DNA of 64,000 bases from BAIKAL-G1 sp943369525 (GTDB taxonomy: Bacteria; Cyanobacteriota; Cyanobacteriia; PCC-6307; Cyanobiaceae). Shown here in pieces: positions 58,485 through 64,000 of the stretch (positions are counted from its first letter, which is position 1; each line of letters opens with the position of its first letter). The position numbers were made by a program, and so were the translations under genes. The notes beneath the pieces were generated by a model. It searched no databases and was not told the DNA's origin. It saw nothing but the letters and a program-made list of their open reading frames with translations. The stretch lies in NCBI GenBank assembly GCA_943369525.1, contig CALRNL020000001.1, positions 496,001-560,000 of the forward strand. The letters run 5' to 3'.

Positions 58485-61227
58485 CCAGGTTGGGGTTAGG
58501 GCCCCCGGGGGCCAGGTCAATCGGCTCGCAGACCGGGAAGCGGTTGATCGCCTTGAGGGCCTGGCGGGCATTGCTGCGTAGCTGTTCGCTCACGGCTTCG
58601 CAATAGGGGATCTGGGCCAGCAGATCAACGGTGCGGCGCATGATCCGCACCACGTCACCCTCATCGAGGGAGCTGTTGGCGATCAGGTCATTCCAACTCA
58701 CGCCCTTGGCCCAGGCCTGGACCAGGCCCATCAATTCAGCCTCGTACCAAACAGGCACCACCACCTGGGCCTGGTCCTGCTGGCGCAGTAATTCCCGCCG
58801 GATGCCGCGCAAATCATGCAGGGCCTCATCGGCGGCCGGCGGCGGCGGATAGCCACTCCAGAGGTCGGGCCGGTTGACCTCGGTGGAAATGGCCTCGAGC
58901 ACGGCAGCCAGGTCGGCGGGCTCCAGTTCATCGAGGTGGCCGCTCATCAGGGCCAAGCCAATCCAGAGCTCGTTATCGCCGCGGATCGCCGCGACCGTAC
59001 GGCCGATTTCGGTGGGCTCAAGCCCCTCGCTACCGGCGAGGCAACCAAAGAAGCGCAGGATGTCGATCAGGGAGAGGAAGGTCTCCCAGTGGCGATTGGC
59101 GCGGTGGTGGAGGATCCGCTGGCGCTCCTCGATCTCGATCTCCAGTTCCTCCATGCGTTGGCGCTGCTTGTTGATCTTTTTGCGGTCGCCGCGCAGGTGG
59201 GCCGGGTGCCGTTCCAGGGCCAGCTCCAGTTCCTGCACCAGCTGGGCCTGGGCCTGCACCTCGCCGGCCAGGTCGTATTGGGGGGTGGCCATGTCATGGC
59301 GGCGGGCCATGTGGGCCACGGCCAAAGCCAGGCCGCCACTCGCCTGGTCGCCATGGCGAATTTCGCCGATATGGTGCAGCACTGGGGTTTGGACCCCCTG
59401 AACCTGCAGGCAGCTCAACTCGGCGTGGAGGCTGACCACCGCGTGGCACGGCACCAGGATCCAAACGTTCTCATCGGTGAGGCAGAGCAGCTGGGGGAAC
59501 TGGCCTGGCCCCTCCAACTTTTCAACGATCACCGCCGGCGTGACCCGGCCCTTGAGCTGGGGCGATTTGAGGCTGAGCAGGGTGCCCTCGCTGGCGAAGC
59601 GCAGGGCGAGGGTGAGCTCATGGGCCAGGGTTTCCTCGGCCTGTTGCTGCAGGATCCGCTGAATGCGGCGTTCTTCCCGCAGGCGGCCCCGCTGCTTCTC
59701 GTAGTCCTCAAAGTCATCCCAGGCGACCTCCTCGCCGTTGCCGGTTAGGGCCTCGAGCTGCTGGAGCAGATCGGCGATGCGGGCCTCATCTTCCACCAGA
59801 TCGAGGGTGGCCAGATAGCGACCGAAGCTGCGCTCCACCAGCTCCTTCGCCTTGGGCAACTCATTGCGCTGCAACAGGTTGAGCACCATGCCGTAGCTGG
59901 GGGTGAACTGGCTCACCAGGGGATCGGCGGGGCTGGTGGCCAGCTGGCCCGCCTCCCGCACCCCCTCAAACCGGCTCTGCACCGTGACCACATAGCCCTG
60001 GGTATCGAGGCCCCGGCGGCCGGCCCGGCCGGCCATCTGCAGGAATTCACTGCCCATCAGGGGGCGATGGCCCCGCTCGGTGCGCTTGCTCAGGGCCGAG
60101 ATCACGGTGCTGCGGGCGGGCATGTTGATGCCGGCGGCCAGGGTTTCGGTGGCGAACACCACCTTGACCAGCCCCTGCTGGAACAGCTCCTCAATCAGTT
60201 CTTTCCAAGCGGGCAATACGCCGGCATGGTGGGCGGCAATGCCGCGCAGCAGGGCCTCGTCGTGACCACCCTCGCGCACGGCTTCGGGGGTGGCCCGCAC
60301 GTAGGCCCCAAGGCGGGCGCGGATGCGCGCCTGCTCGGCCTCGCTGACCAGGCAAATTTTGCCCAGATCGCGCATGGCCTTGTCGCAGCCGCGGCGGCTG
60401 AAGATGAAATAGATGGCGGGCAGCATGTCCCGTTCGGCCATCTGGGCCACCACAAAGGCCAGGGGCGGGGCCTCGGGCTGGGGCGGCCGGGGCGACTTGC
60501 CCTTGCGGTTGGAGCCCTTCGGTGCCCGCCAGACCTTGCAATTGGGATGCAAGCCGGTGCGCTCGTCGTTGAGCAAGGGGTGGAGCCCCTTGGCACTGCA
60601 AAAGCTGAAATCCAGGGGCACGGGCCGGAAATCACTGAGCACCAACCGGGTGGGACCATGCACCCGCTCAATCCAATCGGTGAGCTGGCCCGCATTGGCC
60701 ACCGTGGCCGAGAGGGCCACCAGCTGCACCGATGGGGGGCAATGGATGATCGATTCCTCCCAGACGGTGCCCCGCTGGGAATCGTTCATGTAGTGGCACT
60801 CATCAAGCACCACCGCCTCCACGTCGGCGAGGGGGTCATCGCCCCGCTCGACCTCGGCGTAGAGCATGTTGCGGAAGATTTCCGTCGTCATCACCACGAT
60901 GCTGGCCTCGCGGTTGACGCTGAAATCGCCGGTCATCAGACCGACATTCTCCACCCCAAATTGCTCGCGAAAATCGCGCAGCTTCTGGTTGGAGAGGGCC
61001 TTGAGGGGAGTTGTATAGAACACCTTCTGGCCATGGGCCAGGGCCCGATGGATGGCGTATTCCCCCACCAGGGTCTTACCCGACCCGGTGGGGGCACTGA
61101 CCACAACCGACTGGCCCTGGTTGAGGGCATCGATGGCCTCCAGCTGGAAAGCATCCAGGGGAAACGGAAACAGCTCACCGAGGGGGGGCACGTCCCTGGT
61201 GGGAACCTCGCTGGTGGCGCTGCGCAT
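58465..61227 (-). CDS. Ski2/Mtr4-type DEAD/DEAH RNA helicase
   Basis: 920 aa. Walker A APTGSGKT (45-52), DECH box (142-145), LSATVANA, and motif VI QMAGRAGRRGLD. The second half is the DSHCT-type region found in Ski2/Mtr4-like helicases, with a charged coiled segment (RKKINKQRQRMEELEIEIEERQRIL). Cyanobacteria and plastids have such a helicase (ISE2-like) linked to RNA processing; that role is inferred here. It is monocistronic. Confidence 0.93.
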   Translation of the reverse strand: MRSATSEVPTRDVPPLGELFPFPLDAFQLEAIDALNQGQSVVVSAPTGSGKTLVGEYAIHRALAHGQKVFYTTPLKALSNQKLRDFREQFGVENVGLMTGDFSVNREASIVVMTTEIFRNMLYAEVERGDDPLADVEAVVLDECHYMNDSQRGTVWEESIIHCPPSVQLVALSATVANAGQLTDWIERVHGPTRLVLSDFRPVPLDFSFCSAKGLHPLLNDERTGLHPNCKVWRAPKGSNRKGKSPRPPQPEAPPLAFVVAQMAERDMLPAIYFIFSRRGCDKAMRDLGKICLVSEAEQARIRARLGAYVRATPEAVREGGHDEALLRGIAAHHAGVLPAWKELIEELFQQGLVKVVFATETLAAGINMPARSTVISALSKRTERGHRPLMGSEFLQMAGRAGRRGLDTQGYVVTVQSRFEGVREAGQLATSPADPLVSQFTPSYGMVLNLLQRNELPKAKELVERSFGRYLATLDLVEDEARIADLLQQLEALTGNGEEVAWDDFEDYEKQRGRLREERRIQRILQQQAEETLAHELTLALRFASEGTLLSLKSPQLKGRVTPAVIVEKLEGPGQFPQLLCLTDENVWILVPCHAVVSLHAELSCLQVQGVQTPVLHHIGEIRHGDQASGGLALAVAHMARRHDMATPQYDLAGEVQAQAQLVQELELALERHPAHLRGDRKKINKQRQRMEELEIEIEERQRILHHRANRHWETFLSLIDILRFFGCLAGSEGLEPTEIGRTVAAIRGDNELWIGLALMSGHLDELEPADLAAVLEAISTEVNRPDLWSGYPPPPAADEALHDLRGIRRELLRQQDQAQVVVPVWYEAELMGLVQAWAKGVSWNDLIANSSLDEGDVVRIMRRTVDLLAQIPYCEAVSEQLRSNARQALKAINRFPVCEPIDLAPGGPNPNLATVRAA

Positions 61228-61308
61228 AGTCCAATCCTATGGGCTGGTTGACAGCGGCGCCGGCGCCGAAGGAGCCAGAGCCCAGGATGGGGCACCCCAT
61301 TGCCTGCC

Positions 61309-61776
61309 ATGGAGTCCCGCCAGGACCAGCACGCCAGCCTGATCGCCGCCCACCAACCCTGCCTAGCCGAATCCGCCCAGATCCTGCTGGCCCTAGGGCG
61401 CTGGTCCCTGGAGGCGCCGATGCTGTTGATCGAGCCGGGCCCTGGTGGCACCACGGCGCGGCAGGGGACCGTTGGCCAACTCTCCAGCTGGCTGGAGCAC
61501 CTGGACCCGGCGCTCGATGCCTTCGTGCAACTGCGCCAAGCGGGGGTGGACTTCGATCTGGCCCGCGCCCAATGCCTCAGGGACCAGGGCGACGCCTTTG
61601 AGCTGGCCTGGGCCAAGGCCCTGGCCGGCAATCCCCTGGTGACCCACGACAACCTGGCCGGATTTGCGGCCCTCTCCCAAAAGGGCTTTGGCCGCAGCCC
61701 GCGGGAACTGCTGGTGGTGGTGCGCTGGAGCGACCGGGTCACGGCCTGCCTGGTGGCCTGCGAACGCCTGGGCTGA
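61309..61776 (+). CDS. Uncharacterised cytoplasmic protein
   Basis: 155 aa from ATG 61309 (MESRQDQHASLIAAHQPCLAESAQILLAL). Mixed alpha/beta, no membrane segment; blocks such as GTVGQLSSWLEHLDPALDAFVQLRQAGVDFDLA and SPRELLVVVRWSDRVTACLVACERLG look conserved. No family is recognised. It is divergent from the helicase gene. Confidence 0.62.
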   Translation: MESRQDQHASLIAAHQPCLAESAQILLALGRWSLEAPMLLIEPGPGGTTARQGTVGQLSSWLEHLDPALDAFVQLRQAGVDFDLARAQCLRDQGDAFELAWAKALAGNPLVTHDNLAGFAALSQKGFGRSPRELLVVVRWSDRVTACLVACERLG

Positions 61777-61820
61777 CGACCGGAAGGCCTTGGGCCGGGG
61801 CCAGCACCAGCCCCCAGACC

Positions 61821-62603
61821 TCAGCCCCGACGATGGTGAAAGCGCCCCAACATCAGACCAATCATAATGGCAATATAAAGTTGTCCCGCAATCGTGATCA
61901 GCGTGCAGATCACCTGGGCGGCCAGACTCACTGGCACCACCATGGTTGTACCCACCGAGGTGAGGTAGCCAAACGATCCCATAATCATTTGGGGAAGTTT
62001 CAGAATTAACCCATCTGAACTGCTGTAGACGTCTTGAAGTGGCGCAAAACTATCGGGCCTTAAATAGGCCAGAGCATCCAAAATAATGCCGCCACTGAAG
62101 CCGATCAAAAGGTAGCCAAAGGCCGCCCCCATCACCACAGAAGTCGTGACATAAGGCTCCCGAACCAAGGCTCTCACCATGCGAAATAAATAGAGGCCAA
62201 AGAATGCTATCCAAGCAACAACATGCACAAACGTAAACAAAAAACCGGCGCTTTTTTGCTGCAGGATCAGCACTGCATAGGGGATTTCCAGGCCAATCGC
62301 CAAGCAGCCCAGGCCATAGACGGGGATCCGGGAGGTCAGCAGCGTTGACACCCGGGTCAGGCCCACCATCAGGAAGGTCGCCAGCAGAATCACAAGCCCG
62401 CAATTGAGCAGGGGCAAGGCCCGGGCTAGGGGCTGGGCCAGCAACAGCACCACGATCAGCGCCAGGGCGTAGCGGTAGCCCCCATGGCGCTGGCGGATCT
62501 GTTGAATATTCCAGTGGCGGCGATTCAACGGACCGGATCCCCCGTTCAAGCATCCACTCTCCCAGGGGGACCTGGTCGGCCTGGCCTTTGGGTCCTGAGC
62601 CAT
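61821..62603 (-). CDS. Potassium-channel-like membrane protein with altered filter
   Basis: 260 aa from ATG 62603; an open frame extends further upstream with no protein-like character. Six hydrophobic segments are followed or split by a pore-loop region: LPQMIMGSFGYLTSVGTTMVVPVS, then AAQVICTLITIAGQLYIAIMIGLMLG. The pattern lines up with cyanobacterial ion channels that read SFVTLTTVGYGDIVPVS...TGQLYLAILIA, but the filter TVGYGD is SVGTTM here. Topology (four helices, helix, pore, helix) resembles six-span channels without a charged S4. The gene is AT-richer than its surroundings between about 61,840 and 62,300. Confidence 0.65.
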   Translation of the reverse strand: MAQDPKARPTRSPWESGCLNGGSGPLNRRHWNIQQIRQRHGGYRYALALIVVLLLAQPLARALPLLNCGLVILLATFLMVGLTRVSTLLTSRIPVYGLGCLAIGLEIPYAVLILQQKSAGFLFTFVHVVAWIAFFGLYLFRMVRALVREPYVTTSVVMGAAFGYLLIGFSGGIILDALAYLRPDSFAPLQDVYSSSDGLILKLPQMIMGSFGYLTSVGTTMVVPVSLAAQVICTLITIAGQLYIAIMIGLMLGRFHHRRG

Positions 62604-62767
62604 TGGGAACCTGACCGTTATGGGTCGGGTTTTCAGCCCATGGGCGGGACTGGGCGTCCCAGGGCGGCCCACAGACTGGACTGGACTGGCTTGGGCTGGC
62701 TTGGGGCGCCGTAGCGTCAACCCTTCCCCAGGGCTGGCCCCATGGCCTGCCTGGGGCTGATCCAGCC

Positions 62768-63946
62768 GTGACCCTTCCCCCCGATCCCCTCGCCCCGCTG
62801 GCCGCGGCCCTGGCCGCCCTGCCGGCGGCACGGCGGCGCCAGCTGCGCGACTTCCAGCCGGAGGGCCAGGCCGAACTGACGCCCCAAGCGGGCCAAGCGA
62901 CTGGGCCCCTGTTGGATCTGGCCAGTAACGACTACCTGGGGCTAGGACGCCACCCCCAGCTACTGGCCGCCGCCCACCAGGCCCTAGATCGGGATGGGGT
63001 GGGCTCGGGCGGTTCGCGGCTGGTGAGCGGCAGCCGGCCGGTGCACAGCGCCCTGGAGGGGCAGCTGGGCCAATGGCTGGCCCGGGAGCGGGTTCTGCTC
63101 TTCCCCAGTGGCTTCCAGGCCAACCTGGCCGCCGTCGGCGCCCTGGCCGATCGCCATAGCCTGGTGATCGCCGATCGCCTTTGCCACCACTCCTTGCTGG
63201 TGGGGGTTCAGGCCAGCGGCGCCCGGCTGCAACGCTTCGCCCATAACGACCTGGCCGACCTGGAGCGGCGCCTGGCCCGGGCCCGGGCCCAGGCCCCCAG
63301 CCAAAGGCTGCTGGTGATCAGCGAAAGCCTGTTCAGCATGGAAGGCAGCCAGCCGGATGCAAGCGCCCTGGCCAGCCTCTGCGCCCAGCACGGCGCTGCC
63401 CTGTTGCTCGATGAGGCCCATGCCCTTGGGGTGCTCGGCCCTGGCGGCCGCGGCCTGGCCTGGGGCCTGGCCGGCGTCACCCTGGTGAGCGGCACCTTCG
63501 GCAAGGCCTTTGGCGCTGGCGGCGCCTTCCTGGCCACCGGCCCCATCGCCGGTGAGTGGCTCCTGCAACAGGCCGGCGCCTTCCGATACACCACCGCCCT
63601 GGCGCCGGCCCTGGCCGCCGCGGCCCTCGCCGCCCTGGACCTGGTCGAACGCAACCCCGGCTGGGGTCCAGCCCTGATCGCCCGGGCAGAGCGGTGGCGC
63701 GGCGCCCTGGCAGGCGCCGGCTGGCCGCGGCCGCCGGGCCAGGGACCGATTTTGTCCTTGCTGGTGGGCGAGGAGCAGGCGGCCCTGGCCCTGCAACAGC
63801 GCCTCGAGCAGCACGGCCTGCTGGCGGTGGCGATCCGGCCGCCGACGGTGCCGTCTGGAACCTCACGCCTACGGCTGGTGCTGCGTCAGGACCTGCCCCC
63901 GGGCAGCCTGAAGCGCCTACTCAACGCCCTGGGGGAAGCGCCATGA
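62768..63946 (+). CDS. bioF: 8-amino-7-oxononanoate synthase
   Basis: 392 aa from GTG 62768. PLP-dependent condensation of pimeloyl-thioester and alanine in biotin synthesis. LDLASNDYLGLGRHP, GSGGSRLVSGSRPVHSALE, LLLDEAHALGVLG and the PLP-lysine motif SGTFGKAFGAGGAF (Lys246) are intact. Its stop overlaps the next start by 4 bases, so a biotin operon continues to the right. Confidence 0.94.
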   Translation: MTLPPDPLAPLAAALAALPAARRRQLRDFQPEGQAELTPQAGQATGPLLDLASNDYLGLGRHPQLLAAAHQALDRDGVGSGGSRLVSGSRPVHSALEGQLGQWLARERVLLFPSGFQANLAAVGALADRHSLVIADRLCHHSLLVGVQASGARLQRFAHNDLADLERRLARARAQAPSQRLLVISESLFSMEGSQPDASALASLCAQHGAALLLDEAHALGVLGPGGRGLAWGLAGVTLVSGTFGKAFGAGGAFLATGPIAGEWLLQQAGAFRYTTALAPALAAAALAALDLVERNPGWGPALIARAERWRGALAGAGWPRPPGQGPILSLLVGEEQAALALQQRLEQHGLLAVAIRPPTVPSGTSRLRLVLRQDLPPGSLKRLLNALGEAP

Positions 63947-64000
63947 GCTTGGACCTGGTTGCCATGCACGGCTGGGCCGGTGACCAACGGGCCTGGGAGC
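63943..64000 (+). CDS. Start of an alpha/beta hydrolase (BioH-like), cut by window edge
   Basis: Only 19 residues are visible: MSLDLVAMHGWAGDQRAWE. HGWAGD matches the oxyanion-hole region (HGWxx) of alpha/beta hydrolases. Coupling to bioF by ATGA suggests the pimeloyl-ester esterase step (BioH role), or a cyanobacterial substitute. The rest lies outside the window. Confidence 0.65.
   Translation, partial: MSLDLVAMHGWAGDQRAWE

Overview
The window is chromosomal DNA from a GC-rich picocyanobacterium, most like the Cyanobium/Synechococcus (alpha-cyanobacterial) group. The evidence is a phycobilisome-core cluster (apcE, apcA, apcB, apcC), photosystem II cytochrome c-550 (psbV), plant-type ferredoxin, the ferredoxin-thioredoxin reductase variable chain, plastid-type ribosomal protein PSRP-3, a split ATP synthase gene set (atpI-B-E-F'-F-H-A-G apart from atpD-C), an NtcA-type box before glnB, and several cyanobacteria-only families (DUF1818, DUF2811, DUF3326, PSII S4 protein). 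The genus is inferred from protein resemblance and base composition, not from a tree.

Layout. 1-10 kb: nagB and a SpoIID-family protein (minus), rnz and psbV (plus), then a minus-strand block serA-prmA-petF and an unknown gene, then a small membrane protein and a PSII S4-domain protein. 10-21.4 kb: tRNA-Val(GAC), murD, an EVE-domain protein, DUF2811, DUF1818, rpoZ, an Hsp70-like ATPase with a membrane partner, ftrV, pyrR, gpmI, secG, an exported msrB, two very small genes, and gene-poor DNA. 21.9-26.4 kb: groES-groEL (CIRCE plus a K-box-like element) divergent from atpD-atpC. 26.6-38.4 kb: PSRP-3, a HAD phosphatase with an apparent CTG start, pepP, a translationally coupled run CNNM/CBS protein-GTPase-nadD-nadE followed by ald, then an opposing tight operon oxygenase-ferredoxin-small protein-DUF3326. 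38.4-44.4 kb: the main atp operon. 44.6-50.8 kb: a methyltransferase and apcE-apcA-apcB-apcC. 50.9-64 kb: ftsW-like gene, ccdA-ccs1 (system II cytochrome c assembly), queF, glnB, tlyA, purB, a Ski2-type helicase, a potassium-channel-like protein that has lost the canonical selectivity filter, and the start of a biotin operon (bioF plus a hydrolase running off the edge).

How it fits together: most genes are housekeeping or photosynthetic. ApcE has three linker repeats, which in known phycobilisomes goes with a three-cylinder core; ApcA, ApcB and ApcC build that core. PsbV, CcdA and Ccs1 link to c-type cytochrome maturation. Ferredoxin feeds FtrV-containing reductase. PII (GlnB) sits under an NtcA-type promoter. 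The NAD genes form one overlapping transcript.

No CRISPR array, insertion sequence, prophage, integrase or rRNA operon was seen. The best candidates for undescribed biology are the four-gene oxygenase/ferredoxin/DUF3326 operon (35811-38358), the filter-altered channel (61821-62603), the Hsp70-like/membrane-protein pair (13713-16261), and structured repeats in two atp operon spacers. All calls come from reading the sequence; no database search was run.
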